Of a stretch of 64,000 nucleotides of DNA, positions 28,196 through 37,389 are shown in pieces. The stretch comes from Candidatus Ruminococcus avistercoris (GTDB lineage: Bacteria; Bacillota; Clostridia; Lachnospirales; Lachnospiraceae). The position numbers and the translations under genes are program-made. The notes under the pieces are model-generated. The model was not told where the DNA came from and ran no database searches. It was given only the letters and a program-made list of their open reading frames with translations. The DNA lies in assembly GCA_019120315.1 (NCBI GenBank), contig DWVJ01000035.1, positions 27,928-91,927 of the forward strand, given 5' to 3'. Within the stretch, counting starts at the first letter, position 1. Each line of letters begins with the position of its first letter.

Positions 28196-30087
28196 ACCTG
28201 TTTTACCCCCTGGATGCGGACCAGCGCCTGGGCTTCCGGTATGAGATCGCGCAGGGAGGGCAGTTCGCCGATGACATTGTCTGCCAGCCAGTCCATGGTG
28301 ATGATTTCATGTGCGGTGATGGGATGATCCGTGTAGTCGAAGGTGCGTCCATCCTGGGTATGGATCACTGTGGAGAAGGGGGACAGGGATCCGGAGCAGA
28401 TGGCGTTTTGCAGGATGGAAACCAGCTGTCTCGTACCTTCCGGAAGACTGCTGGAGCAGATCAGATCGATGACGCCGGCATCCATTCCCCACCAGTAACT
28501 GACGGCCCTGGAATCGGGGGCGTCGTTTTTCCATCCGCCGTTCAGGTAGTTGCGTACGATCCGTTCATAGAGCCGTCCCCAGCGCCATACACAAAGAGCG
28601 GTGTTGGAAAGGGAACTGCCGTCGCTGCGGTACAGTCCCACATACCGCGAGATGGAACTGCCGGCGGCGATGGCATCCTGATCGGAGATGTAGGATATCC
28701 CGTTGCGGCTCAGCTGTTCCCGGCCGTCACCGGAAACAGTCTTTGACCAGCCAAGATAAATCCGTGCCTCCGGGTTGACCATTTTAGCGCCCAGGGCAAA
28801 GGCATTAATATTGGCGGTGCAGCCGTAGATGGGATAGTCGGCGATGTATCCGATTTTATTATCCGGCGTCAGACATCCGGCGATGACACCCATCAGAAAT
28901 TTCCCCTCGTACATCCGTGCATAGTAAGTGCGGATGGTGGGATGGGACGTATTCAAAGAACAGTTTAGAATCTTGATTTCCGGATGGGACAGCGCGGCTT
29001 TTAAGCTGGCATTCAGCAGACGGGGGGAGGTGGTAAAAATCAGATCCGGTTTCTCGCTGATCAGAGTTTCCAAAGACTGATCCGCCCTTTCCTCCGTATC
29101 GGCTCCGTCCAAACACAGCGTCACCAGCTGTTCATCAAAAGCGGCTTCCAGATCCCTTCTTCCCAGCTCATGGGTAAAAACCCAGCTGGAGGTGGAGGCG
29201 GTCTTATCGTGGAGAAATCCGATGCGAAGAGGAGCACCGGAAGGCAGCCACCAGAAAAGTGATTTATAATCAGGCGGTGAAAGGATCAGATGGATGTCCG
29301 CATTTTGACTTTTATTATGAAATTCATCCCGCAGACGGCTGATTTCCGTGCGCAGCTGGGGTACGGTTTTTTCCACCGAGGATTCGTAATCATAGATGTC
29401 CAGATAAACCAGCAGGGCTTCATCGGTGGACAGATCATTTTCAAACTCCCGTTTCTCGTGGTATACGTGGTAAAAGGAAGTGTAAAAAGCGCGGAATCGC
29501 CGGCGTTCCTCCTCAGTCCAGATATCGCTGGAAGATTTGCGCACGGCACGAAGCAGGGCGGCGTAATCGCTGGCCTTGCGGAACCACAGATAATTAATCC
29601 CTGTCAGACGGTAAAAATAAAGAAACGCAGCATACTGACGGTCTTCCGGAGAACTGCCAAGGGCAGGGATCATACGGATCACAAAGCCGCGCACGGAAAG
29701 CGCGCCGAAATAGCGCAGCACGCTGACCCGCTTATGACCTTCCATCACATAGTAGTGTCCTCTGTATTCGTAAGCCTTGATGGGATCGTGGATACCCTCC
29801 AAAAGATGGGACTGACACAGACGGATCCATTTCTGGGCAAATTCGCTTTCCTCCGGCATAAGCGGATAAAATCCGTTGGAAAAGGTTGGCTGGCGTCCGG
29901 AAGCGTAGGTGCCGATGACGCGCTCCAGAGGGATTTCCACGACGCCCAGGGTCTCCTGCGTCTTGATATCGGCATGCTCCAGAATCCGTTCCAGAGCCGG
30001 CAGATAGGGGGATTCCCCTGCGGCCAGCCGTTCCCGGCTGATTTTTCTTCCTGCTTTTAATGCTTTTCGATAGATTTCAACGGACAT
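28192..30087 (-). CDS. Cytoplasmic ParB-like/BMP (nucleoside-binding) fusion protein
   Basis: A 631-residue protein without signal peptide or lipobox. Residues about 45-150 look like a ParB/sulfiredoxin-type domain (IPLERVIGTYASGRQ, AYEYRGHYYVMEGHKRVSVLRYFG). A helical linker follows (to about 260). From about 285 the sequence matches the basic membrane protein/PnrA family of purine nucleoside-binding proteins (RIGFLHDKTASTSSWVFTHELGRRDLE, DLIFTTSPRL, KFLMGVIAGCLTPDNKIGYI, YWWGMDAGVIDL). BMP proteins are normally exported lipoproteins of ABC importers, so a cytosolic version fused to a ParB-like domain suggests sensing. The downstream phosphoesterase overlaps it. Confidence 0.8.
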   Translation of the reverse strand: MSVEIYRKALKAGRKISRERLAAGESPYLPALERILEHADIKTQETLGVVEIPLERVIGTYASGRQPTFSNGFYPLMPEESEFAQKWIRLCQSHLLEGIHDPIKAYEYRGHYYVMEGHKRVSVLRYFGALSVRGFVIRMIPALGSSPEDRQYAAFLYFYRLTGINYLWFRKASDYAALLRAVRKSSSDIWTEEERRRFRAFYTSFYHVYHEKREFENDLSTDEALLVYLDIYDYESSVEKTVPQLRTEISRLRDEFHNKSQNADIHLILSPPDYKSLFWWLPSGAPLRIGFLHDKTASTSSWVFTHELGRRDLEAAFDEQLVTLCLDGADTEERADQSLETLISEKPDLIFTTSPRLLNASLKAALSHPEIKILNCSLNTSHPTIRTYYARMYEGKFLMGVIAGCLTPDNKIGYIADYPIYGCTANINAFALGAKMVNPEARIYLGWSKTVSGDGREQLSRNGISYISDQDAIAAGSSISRYVGLYRSDGSSLSNTALCVWRWGRLYERIVRNYLNGGWKNDAPDSRAVSYWWGMDAGVIDLICSSSLPEGTRQLVSILQNAICSGSLSPFSTVIHTQDGRTFDYTDHPITAHEIITMDWLADNVIGELPSLRDLIPEAQALVRIQGVKQV

Positions 30088-30134
30088 AATGTCACCTCAT
30101 TTTGTATGATCCAAATTCTTCATTAATTAATTCC

Positions 30135-30163
30135 ATAGTATCACAGCTGAAAAAAAGGCGCAA
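30135..30163 (-). promoter_or_regulatory. Promoter of the ParB/BMP-phosphoesterase operon
   Basis: On the minus strand TTGCGC (30163-30158) and TACTAT (30140-30135) have 17-base spacing, about 48 bases before the start codon. Confidence 0.5.
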
Positions 30164-30224
30164 CGAAGGAGAACGGAATTGGCGGAAATATCAGATAATT
30201 ACAGTTGGCATCAGAAAGATACGG

Positions 30225-30253
30225 TTGTGATAAGAGAGAAATCAGGTTATACT
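30225..30253 (+). promoter_or_regulatory. Promoter of the UgpC/MsmK-type ATPase gene
   Basis: TTGTGA (30225-30230) and TATACT (30248-30253) have 17-base spacing, 34 bases before the start codon. Confidence 0.6.
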
Positions 30254-30287
30254 TTTAACAGATGTTATGTATTGGGAGGAAAAAAAT

Positions 30288-31382
30288 ATGGCAAGTATTT
30301 CATTTCAGCATGTTAATAAAACGTATCCGGGCGGCGTGGAGGTTGTGCCCGATCTGAATCTGGAGATCAAAGATAAGGAATTTGTCATCCTGGTAGGGCC
30401 TTCCGGATGCGGAAAATCCACCACACTGCGTATGATTGCAGGGCTGGAGGATATCACCAGCGGTGAACTTCGCATCGGCGACCGTGTGGTAAACGATATT
30501 GCCCCCAAAGACAGAGATATCGCGATGGTATTTCAGAACTACGCGCTGTATCCCCATATGAGCGTATATAAAAATATTGCTTTCGGTCTGCAGCTTCGCA
30601 AGACTCCGAAGGATGAGATCGACCGGAAAGTTCATGAAGCAGCTAAGATCCTGGATCTGGAGCATCTTCTTGACCGGAAACCGAAGGCACTGTCTGGCGG
30701 CCAGCGTCAGCGTGTGGCTCTGGGACGTGCCATGGTGCGTAACCCTGCGGTATTCCTTCTGGACGAGCCGTTGTCAAACCTGGATGCCAAACTGCGTACC
30801 TCCATGCGTTCTGAGATCAGCAAACTTCACAAACGTCTGGACACCACCTTCGTATACGTAACCCATGACCAGACGGAAGCTATGACCATGGGCGACCGGA
30901 TCTGTGTGATGAAGGACGGCGTGATTCAGCAGTTTGATGTACCCCAGACACTGTACGATTTCCCGTGCAATCTGTTCGTGGCTGGATTTATCGGATCGCC
31001 GCAGATGAACTTTATCACCGCAGCGATCGTCGGAAATGGGAACAGCGTAAGCGCTCAGTTCGGAGAATTTTCTCTCCCGCTGAATGCACAGAAGTCCAAA
31101 GCGCTGAAGGATTATATCGGAAAAGATGTGATCATCGGTATTCGTCCGGAAGACTTTGAAGTGGCAGACGGCAGGACAGAAGGCGTACTTTCAGCCGAAG
31201 TTGAGCTGGCAGAGCTGATGGGTGCGGAGAATAACCTGTATCTGGACTGCGTGGGCAACAAGCTGATCGCGAGGATGCCTTCCAGCGTACGGCCTAAGGA
31301 ACATTCTGTTTACAAGGTGGCTGTGAAACTGGACAAGATCCACGTATTTGACAAAGAGACGGAAAAGGCAATCTGCCACTGA
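30288..31382 (+). CDS. Sugar ABC transporter ATP-binding protein (UgpC/MsmK type)
   Basis: Cytoplasmic ATPase that energises carbohydrate ABC importers; MsmK/MsmX-type members serve several transporters. The 364-residue protein has Walker [10 protein letters not shown] (37-45), Q-loop [14 protein letters not shown], signature [13 protein letters not shown], Walker B VFLLDEP, H-loop VTHDQ and a C-terminal TOBE region (about 240-364) with GIRPEDF. ATG 30288 follows GGGAGG; an upstream in-frame ATG has no site. The sugar transporter at 34.2-37.3 kb lacks its own ATPase, so this protein is the likely motor for it. Confidence 0.94.
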   Translation: MASISFQHVNKTYPGGVEVVPDLNLEIKDKEFVILVGPSGCGKSTTLRMIAGLEDITSGELRIGDRVVNDIAPKDRDIAMVFQNYALYPHMSVYKNIAFGLQLRKTPKDEIDRKVHEAAKILDLEHLLDRKPKALSGGQRQRVALGRAMVRNPAVFLLDEPLSNLDAKLRTSMRSEISKLHKRLDTTFVYVTHDQTEAMTMGDRICVMKDGVIQQFDVPQTLYDFPCNLFVAGFIGSPQMNFITAAIVGNGNSVSAQFGEFSLPLNAQKSKALKDYIGKDVIIGIRPEDFEVADGRTEGVLSAEVELAELMGAENNLYLDCVGNKLIARMPSSVRPKEHSVYKVAVKLDKIHVFDKETEKAICH

Positions 31383-31390
31383 CGGATTTT

Positions 31391-32278
31391 ATGCAATTAT
31401 TGATTAATAACTCAATCCCATTTAAATATTACACTCCCATGGCAGCTCACAATCTTCGGATTCGTGAGCTGCTCTGGGTTTCCGGGCACATCGGTTTTTC
31501 CATGAAAAAGGATGAAGAAGGAGTCTGTCAGGCGCAGCGGCGGGAAGTAGTAGCCCTGACGGTGAAAAAGGGCGGCTTGTCTGTGCGCATTCAGGATCGC
31601 CCGATGCAGCTTGCGCAGGGAAGAGGGGTTTTGATCCATCCAAACTGCGGCGGCTGCAGTTTTCTGGCGACAGAGGATTTTGAAGGAATCGCGCTGGCGC
31701 TGGAAGGGACGCTGGTAGAGCAGGTGCTGGGAGAGAATTTCCGAAAAAGGAGAATTTTTTGCTCTAATATTCTTCCGGAAGTTCTGGGTATGGTAAGATT
31801 GTTGGAAAACGAACCGGGCAGGGAATATGACTATTCCGTCGCGGCGTATCGCTTCCTGCTCCAGTTGGATGACGCGGCCAAAATCTATCGGGAGGAAACC
31901 GGGTATCCTCTGCTGGTGCAGGCTGCCATCGGCGTTCTGGAAGAAGAATTTGCCTATCTGGACGGTATAGCGGAGGTGGCGGAGCGGCTGGGCGTTACGG
32001 AAAGCCATCTGATCCGTGTCTTTTCTTCCTCCGTGGGGATTCCGCCGGGGAAATATCTGAAACGGTGCCGTATCGAGCATGCCAAGTCTTTGCTGGTGCA
32101 GCCGGAAATGACGGTGGCGCTGGCGGCTTCCATGGCTGGATTTTCCAGCGCCGACTATTTTTCCAAGTCCTTTCGCCGGGAGACCGGAATGTCGCCCGGC
32201 GAGTTCATCCGCTCTCACACAGGGGAGAAAAAGAGCAGTAAAAAATCCCGTACTTTGATCAATGAGGCTTATCTGTAA
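31391..32278 (+). CDS. AraC family transcriptional regulator
   Basis: A 295-residue regulator. The N-terminal part (about 1-165) is a cupin-type ligand domain; the C-terminal 100 residues hold two helix-turn-helix motifs (VAERLGVTESHLIRVFSSSVG, then LAASMAGFSSADYFSKSFRRETG). It begins nine bases after the ATPase gene and is followed at ten bases by an acetyltransferase, so it is inside the ATPase operon. A likely role is activation of the alpha-galactoside genes nearby; the inducer is unknown. Confidence 0.9.
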   Translation: MQLLINNSIPFKYYTPMAAHNLRIRELLWVSGHIGFSMKKDEEGVCQAQRREVVALTVKKGGLSVRIQDRPMQLAQGRGVLIHPNCGGCSFLATEDFEGIALALEGTLVEQVLGENFRKRRIFCSNILPEVLGMVRLLENEPGREYDYSVAAYRFLLQLDDAAKIYREETGYPLLVQAAIGVLEEEFAYLDGIAEVAERLGVTESHLIRVFSSSVGIPPGKYLKRCRIEHAKSLLVQPEMTVALAASMAGFSSADYFSKSFRRETGMSPGEFIRSHTGEKKSSKKSRTLINEAYL

Positions 32279-32288
32279 GGAGAGAAAA

Positions 32289-32873
32289 ATGGGAAAACAA
32301 GATAAATTGCACACAGGAGAAATATATTTTTATAATGATCCCGAACTTTTGCAGGAGCAAAAGGAACGGATGAAGCTTTTGTATGAATATAATCAGACGG
32401 CCCCCTGGGAAGAGGAGAAGCGTGCGCTCCTGCTGAGGCAGATGCTGGCTGAAGCGGGGGAGGGGTGCTGCATTGAACCGCCCTTTCACGCCAACTGGGC
32501 AGGGAAGTTTATTCATTTTGGAAAACGTGTATATGCAAATTTTAATCTGACGGCGGTGGACGATACGCACATTTACGTGGGAGACGATACCATGTTCGGC
32601 CCCAATGTGACCTTGGATACCGGCACCCACCCCGTCGATCCAAAGCTTCGGCGAAAAGGCGGTCAGTACAATCTTCCGATTCATATCGGAGAAAACTGCT
32701 GGATTGGAGCCGGATCCATCATCCTTCCCGGTGTGACCATCGGTGATCACACAGTGATCGGAGCGGGAAGCGTGGTGATAAAAGATATTCCGGATCATGT
32801 GGTGGCGGTGGGAACACCCTGCCGGGTGATCCGCTCAGTTGGCGATGAAACGATAAAAAATGAGACTGTCTGA
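32289..32873 (+). CDS. Sugar O-acetyltransferase (maltose/galactoside type)
   Basis: A 194-residue left-handed beta-helix acetyltransferase of the Maa/LacA group, which uses acetyl-CoA to acetylate sugars. After a helical N-terminus (ELLQEQKERMKLLYEYNQT) come hexapeptide repeats and the catalytic histidine region DTGTHPVDPKLR, ending with GAGSVVIKDIPDHVVAVGTPCRVIR. ATG 32289 follows AAGGAG; a longer in-frame start overlaps the AraC gene. Such enzymes are often linked to disposal of non-metabolised galactosides, in keeping with its place beside the alpha-galactosidase locus. Confidence 0.9.
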   Translation: MGKQDKLHTGEIYFYNDPELLQEQKERMKLLYEYNQTAPWEEEKRALLLRQMLAEAGEGCCIEPPFHANWAGKFIHFGKRVYANFNLTAVDDTHIYVGDDTMFGPNVTLDTGTHPVDPKLRRKGGQYNLPIHIGENCWIGAGSIILPGVTIGDHTVIGAGSVVIKDIPDHVVAVGTPCRVIRSVGDETIKNETV

Positions 32874-32890
32874 AGACGGTCTCATTTTTT
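32855..32890. terminator. Bidirectional terminator between acetyltransferase and AraC gene
   Basis: AAAAAATGAGAC pairs with GTCTCATTTTTT around an 11-base region that itself contains GTCT and AGAC. The stop codons of both convergent genes lie within or beside the stem. Confidence 0.87.
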
Positions 32891-33811
32891 ATCGCTGCTT
32901 TTTATATATTGACGGTATTCACTGGGACTGGTGCCAAACCGCTGTTTGAAGCTTTTGGAGAAAGCCAGGGAATCGGGGTATCCCACTTCAGCGGCGATAT
33001 CCGTGACAGATTTCCCTGTATTTTCCAGTAGGAACTGAGCCTGATCCATGCGCAAAGAAATCAGATATTCCTGGGGGGAAACGTGGTACTGTTCCCGGAA
33101 ACTTTTAGTCAGATAACTGCGATCCACACCGATATAGTCAGCCAGGTCGGAGATCTTGATCCGGCGGGGATAGTTGCTGGTCAGGTAGCGCATGGCAACT
33201 TCCGCGTAAGTGGTTTTGGAGTATTCATATTGGGTCTCTCTGGCATTGGGGCTGTGATCCATCACATAGGAAAACAGCTGCAGCAGTTCGGCTGTCCGCT
33301 TCAGTTCGTTTCCATAGGTGATTTTATGAAGTTCCAGCATATTATGGATAGACTGACGCAGAGGTTCCAGATAATTTACGTAAACCACGTGATTGTCCCG
33401 GGAGAACCCCATATAGGAAAGGATGGTTTCCGAGTGATATCCGCTGAATCCCACCCAGCCGTAACTCCAGGGATCCTTTTCGTCTGCCTGATAAACAGTG
33501 GAAACGCCGGGATAGATCAGAAAAAGCTGTCCTGCGCTTAAATGGTAGGTGGTACCTTCCGTCCGGTATGTTCCCTTGCCGCTGAAAATAATGTGAATCA
33601 AATAAGAAGTCCTGGTGTGCGGTCCAAAGCAATATCCGGGGGCGCAGGATTCATATCCGCAGTAATTCAGGTGATAAGGCGCCGGGCCGGAATAGGTGGA
33701 CTGAAGATCCGTAGGGATATCTTCGTTGGGAGCTTCTACCTGAAGGTTTGAGTCCTGGAAAAACAGTTCCAGAACGGTGCCGCTTTGATTTTTTCTTTTT
33801 TTTGCGTCCAC
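32882..33811 (-). CDS. AraC family regulator with cupin sensor domain
   Basis: A 309-residue regulator with an N-terminal AraC-type sugar-binding cupin (HTRTSYLIHIIFSGKGTYRTEGTTYHLSAGQLFLIYPG in pattern, roughly residues 60-100) and a C-terminal double helix-turn-helix (ISDLADYIGVDRSYLTKSFR; DIAAEVGYPDSLAFSKSFKQRFG). GTG 33811 is chosen because AAAGGAG lies seven bases before it; the frame is open further upstream without a site. It is divergent from the sugar ABC operon, so it is the prime candidate activator of that operon. Confidence 0.9.
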   Translation of the reverse strand: MDAKKRKNQSGTVLELFFQDSNLQVEAPNEDIPTDLQSTYSGPAPYHLNYCGYESCAPGYCFGPHTRTSYLIHIIFSGKGTYRTEGTTYHLSAGQLFLIYPGVSTVYQADEKDPWSYGWVGFSGYHSETILSYMGFSRDNHVVYVNYLEPLRQSIHNMLELHKITYGNELKRTAELLQLFSYVMDHSPNARETQYEYSKTTYAEVAMRYLTSNYPRRIKISDLADYIGVDRSYLTKSFREQYHVSPQEYLISLRMDQAQFLLENTGKSVTDIAAEVGYPDSLAFSKSFKQRFGTSPSEYRQYIKSSDKK

Positions 33812-33890
33812 GACAAGACTCCTTTCTGTGATGGGAAAAAGATCTGACCACAGGATACTGTTTTGGCAAATTTGTCTTTGATTCGTGGCA

Positions 33891-33919
33891 ATTATACTAT
33901 GGAAATTTCCAAAATACAA
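33891..33919 (-). promoter_or_regulatory. Promoter of the AraC gene with internal palindrome
   Basis: On the minus strand TTGTAT (33919-33914) and TATAAT (33896-33891) have 17-base spacing. The 12-bp perfect palindrome TGGAAATTTCCA (33900-33911) fills the spacer, a typical place for autorepression. Confidence 0.65.
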
Positions 33920-34221
33920 ATTTTCCAGTAAAATTTTACAAGTAAAAATGTGGAAAAAAATAACTGAAAAATTTTATTAAAATCAAAAGTAGAACAATAG
34001 CATCAAAAAACATCCGGCAAAATAGACAAACACATCCGGAACTGATTTGTATAAATTATTTAAAACGGAAAAATAAGTAAAATAAATGTAAAAAATAAAT
34101 AAAAAAATAAACACATTTTTCCATGCTGCCCACGCATATGTCTATAGTGGAGTAAAGTGTAAATTGTTATAATTTATACAGACTTCAGCAAAGAAGGAAT
34201 AAAAGAAAGGAGAAAAAACAT
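33920..34221 (+). promoter_or_regulatory. AT-rich upstream region of the alpha-galactoside ABC operon
   Basis: Together with 33812-33919 this makes a 410-base non-coding gap. It is strongly AT-rich with A and T tracts. TATAAT at 34168-34173 is the best -10 box for the binding-protein gene; no good -35 lies 17 bases upstream, which fits dependence on an activator such as the divergent AraC protein. No RNA gene, repeat or small reading frame was found in it. Confidence 0.5.
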
Positions 34222-35538
34222 ATGAAATTGAGACGTGTGTTAGCAACAATATTGGCAGCGGCCTTGGTGGTACCGGTTCTGGCAGGTTGCGGAGGCGGCA
34301 AAGAAGCCTCCTCTGAGGGCGGCGGGTCCGATTCCGGCGTGCTGGATGTAAAGATCTGGGATGCGACCCAGCAGGAGGGCATCCAGACCATCTGCGACGA
34401 ATGGTCGGAGACCTCCGGCATCGAAGCAAAAGTAGAAGTGGTAACCTGGGACGACTACTGGACACTGTTGGAAGCAGGTGCCTCAGGCGGAACCATGCCG
34501 GACGTATTCTGGATGCATTCCAACAATATTCAGAAGTACATGGATGCCGGTCTTCTTCTCAACCTGAATGATTACATTGAAGGCGATGAGAACATTGACA
34601 TGGCAAACTACTACGAAGATATCGTGGAACTGTATACCAATGACGACGGCATCCACTATGCAATCCCCAAGGATTACGATACGGTTGCCCTGTGGTACAA
34701 CAAGACCATCTTCGATGAAGCCGGCATGGAATATCCCACCAACGACTGGACCTGGGAAGACATGTATGATGCTGCTGTGAAACTGACCAAGGATGACGGT
34801 TCTCAGTACGGTATGGCAGAAAACACCGACAGAAACCAGGAGTTCTTCTACAATATCATTTACAGCTACGGCGGAAATGTCATCAGCGAGGATCACACCA
34901 AATCCGGAATGGATGATCCTAAGACCATCGAAGCTATGGAAATGGTGGGCAAGATGGTAAAAGACTGTATGCCGGCTCAGTCCATCATGGCAGAGAGCGG
35001 TGAGACAGACCTGTTTACCTCCGGCGTATGCGCCATGAGACTGTTCGGTTCCTGGCGTGTAGCTGCATTCCAGGAATACGACAACGCTTCCGAATGGGGC
35101 GTAGCGGAAATCCCGTACCATGATGCCAACGGCAACGGTCAGTGTGATGAAGGCGAACGTGTTTCCATTTATAATGGCCTTGGCTGGTCCGCATCGAAAG
35201 ACTGCTCCAATCCCGATGCCGCTTATTCTTTGATTTCCTACCTTGGTTCCGAGAAAGGCCAGAAGAGACAGGCTGAACTGGGTGTGACCATGAGCGCTTA
35301 CAAGGGTACTTCCGATGCATGGGTTAACTGTACCGATCTGTGGGATCTGAATCCTTATCTGGACGTAGCAAACGGCGACGCCACACTGGTTATCATGCCT
35401 TACTCCAGATCTGCTGTATGGGCGGAGAACATGAAAGAACAGCTGGTTCCCGCATGGAACGATCCTTCCACCATGGCGGATACCTGTAAGACAATCGCCG
35501 CGAGCATGAACGAGGCGCTGGCACAGGAACAGCAGTAA
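34222..35538 (+). CDS. Sugar ABC transporter substrate-binding lipoprotein
   Basis: Extracellular family 1 binding protein of 438 residues. The signal peptide ends in a lipobox, VLAGC with C23, followed by a Gly/Ser/Glu linker. The mature part has the fold markers VKIWDATQQEG, WWDDYW-like VTWDDYW, DVFWMHS and YAIPKDYDTVALWYNK. The site GAAAGGAG is strong. It heads an operon with two permeases, two accessory membrane proteins and a GH36 alpha-galactosidase, so raffinose-family oligosaccharides or melibiose are the likely cargo. Confidence 0.93.
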   Translation: MKLRRVLATILAAALVVPVLAGCGGGKEASSEGGGSDSGVLDVKIWDATQQEGIQTICDEWSETSGIEAKVEVVTWDDYWTLLEAGASGGTMPDVFWMHSNNIQKYMDAGLLLNLNDYIEGDENIDMANYYEDIVELYTNDDGIHYAIPKDYDTVALWYNKTIFDEAGMEYPTNDWTWEDMYDAAVKLTKDDGSQYGMAENTDRNQEFFYNIIYSYGGNVISEDHTKSGMDDPKTIEAMEMVGKMVKDCMPAQSIMAESGETDLFTSGVCAMRLFGSWRVAAFQEYDNASEWGVAEIPYHDANGNGQCDEGERVSIYNGLGWSASKDCSNPDAAYSLISYLGSEKGQKRQAELGVTMSAYKGTSDAWVNCTDLWDLNPYLDVANGDATLVIMPYSRSAVWAENMKEQLVPAWNDPSTMADTCKTIAASMNEALAQEQQ

Positions 35539-35596
35539 CCTGATCATTACATAAAAATGTATATGCAAAAACGTGTAATGGGAGGGAGGGAAAACC

Positions 35597-36496
35597 TTGA
35601 AGCAAAAAGTAAAAAAGAAAATGACCAGGGCGCAGAAAAATGAGGCCGTATGGGGACTTTGCTTTGTTGCTCCGGCGATCATCGGACTGATTATCCTGAA
35701 CTTCTACCCGATTATCAATACCATCTGGCAGTCCTTCCACAAAACGGGAGACTTCGGTCTGGGAAATACCTTCGTGGGACTGGCCAATTATACCAGCGTA
35801 CTGACAAGCGGTGAGTTCTGGCAGTCCTTGCTGAATACCATCAAATATGCGATCATCGAGGTGCCGTTCTCCATCGTCATCGCGCTGGTACTGGCGGTAT
35901 TCCTGAACCGGAAGATGCGGTTCCGTTCCGGATACCGTACCATCTTCTTCCTGCCCATGGTTGCGGCTCCGGCTGCAGTAGCCATGGTATGGAAATGGCT
36001 GTATAACCAGCAGTATGGTCTGCTGAATCATATCTTCGGAACCCAGACAGCCTGGATCTCTGATCCGGCCATCGCCTGGATTTCCGTAGCAGTGATCGGC
36101 GTATGGTCCATCATTGGTTACAATATGGTGCTGTTCCTTGGAGGCCTTCAGGAAATTCCTCATGATTACTATGAGGCGGCTGAGATCGACGGGGCGACCG
36201 GCATCCGTCAGTTCTTCAACATTACGGTGCCGTTGCTGAGCCCGACGACCTTCTTCATCGTGCAGACACGTATCATCGCCGCGCTGCAGATCTTCGATAT
36301 TATCTATATGGTAATGGATAAGACCAACGTGGCCATGAGCAAGGTGGAATCTCTGGTGTGCGTATTCTACGATTACACATTTACCTTTGATAACAAAGGC
36401 TACGGTTCCACGATGGTGGTAATGCTCCTGATCTTCATTATGATCATTACGGTCATTCTGCAAAGAGCGGAGAAGAAATTTGTATTCTATAACTAA
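35597..36496 (+). CDS. Sugar ABC transporter permease (MalF-like)
   Basis: Inner-membrane permease of 299 residues with six predicted helices and the cytoplasmic EAA loop (YYEAAEIDGATGIRQFF) that contacts the ATPase. The start is TTG 35597, placed seven bases after GGAGGGAGGG; no ATG is nearby. It is the second gene of the binding-protein operon and pairs with the MalG-like permease that follows by nine bases. Confidence 0.93.
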   Translation: MKQKVKKKMTRAQKNEAVWGLCFVAPAIIGLIILNFYPIINTIWQSFHKTGDFGLGNTFVGLANYTSVLTSGEFWQSLLNTIKYAIIEVPFSIVIALVLAVFLNRKMRFRSGYRTIFFLPMVAAPAAVAMVWKWLYNQQYGLLNHIFGTQTAWISDPAIAWISVAVIGVWSIIGYNMVLFLGGLQEIPHDYYEAAEIDGATGIRQFFNITVPLLSPTTFFIVQTRIIAALQIFDIIYMVMDKTNVAMSKVESLVCVFYDYTFTFDNKGYGSTMVVMLLIFIMIITVILQRAEKKFVFYN

Positions 36497-36505
36497 AGGA
36501 GGATT

Positions 36506-37348
36506 ATGATGGACAGTGTACGTACAAGGGACAGAATCGTCCGAATCGTGATACATGTGATTCTCATTGTCATGTCGATCATCATGATCGTTCCTTTCCT
36601 GTGGATGGCGCTGACAGCGTTCAAGACGGTACAGGAGTCTACCTCCATCGATCCGTTTGTAATTCTGCCCGCCGACTGGAAATTTGAGAATTTTACCGAA
36701 GTGTGGAAAAATTATAACTTCCTGCTTCTCTACAAAAATACGCTGCTGATGATCTTCTTCCGCGTGGTATGCGCGGTTTTGACAGCAACGATGGCAGGTT
36801 ACGCCTTCGGCCGCCTGCGTTTCCCGGGGAAAAACTTCCTGTTTTCCCTGGTGTTGATTCAGATGATGGTTCCGCCGCAGATTTTCCTGCTGCCCCAGTA
36901 TCTGATGATTTCCAAACTGGGTATGCTGAATACCACCTTTGCGCTGGTGTTCCCCGGTCTGGTTTCCGCTTTTGGTACTTACCTGCTAAAAACATCTTTC
37001 CAGGGCCTGCCGAAGGATCTGGAGGAGGCGGCCGAGATCGACGGATGCAATATCGGCCAGCGGTTCCTGATGATTATGGCGCCGCTGACCCGTTCCGGTA
37101 TGGTGTCGCTGGGTATCTTTACCGCAGTGTTCGCCTTTAAAGATCTGATGTGGCCGATGATCGCCTGCACCAGCATTGAGACCACGTCTCTGTCTGCTGC
37201 CCTGGCGAAGATGCAGGGTCAGTTTGCGGCCAACTATCCACAGCTGATGGCTGCCGCGCTGATGGCATGTATCCCGATGATTGTGATTTACCTGATTTTC
37301 CAGAAACAGTTCGTGGAAGGTATTGCAACATCCGGCGGAAAGCTGTAA
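36506..37348 (+). CDS. Sugar ABC transporter permease (MalG-like)
   Basis: Second permease, 280 residues with six helices, the proline-rich MalG-type start (IIMIVPFLWMALTAFKT) and EAA loop LEEAAEIDGCNIGQRF. Two adjacent ATG codons follow AGGAGG. No ATPase gene is present in this operon, so it must be driven by a shared ATPase such as the one encoded at 30.3 kb. Confidence 0.93.
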   Translation: MMDSVRTRDRIVRIVIHVILIVMSIIMIVPFLWMALTAFKTVQESTSIDPFVILPADWKFENFTEVWKNYNFLLLYKNTLLMIFFRVVCAVLTATMAGYAFGRLRFPGKNFLFSLVLIQMMVPPQIFLLPQYLMISKLGMLNTTFALVFPGLVSAFGTYLLKTSFQGLPKDLEEAAEIDGCNIGQRFLMIMAPLTRSGMVSLGIFTAVFAFKDLMWPMIACTSIETTSLSAALAKMQGQFAANYPQLMAAALMACIPMIVIYLIFQKQFVEGIATSGGKL

Positions 37349-37389
37349 ATTAAAACTAAATATTACTGGCAGAAAAGGAGAGTGGCACC

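Noticed and set aside
34483..36556. Two long minus-strand frames of 399 and 387 codons
   Set aside because: Both are antisense to the sugar-binding protein and permease genes, rich in His/Gln/Arg as shadows usually are.
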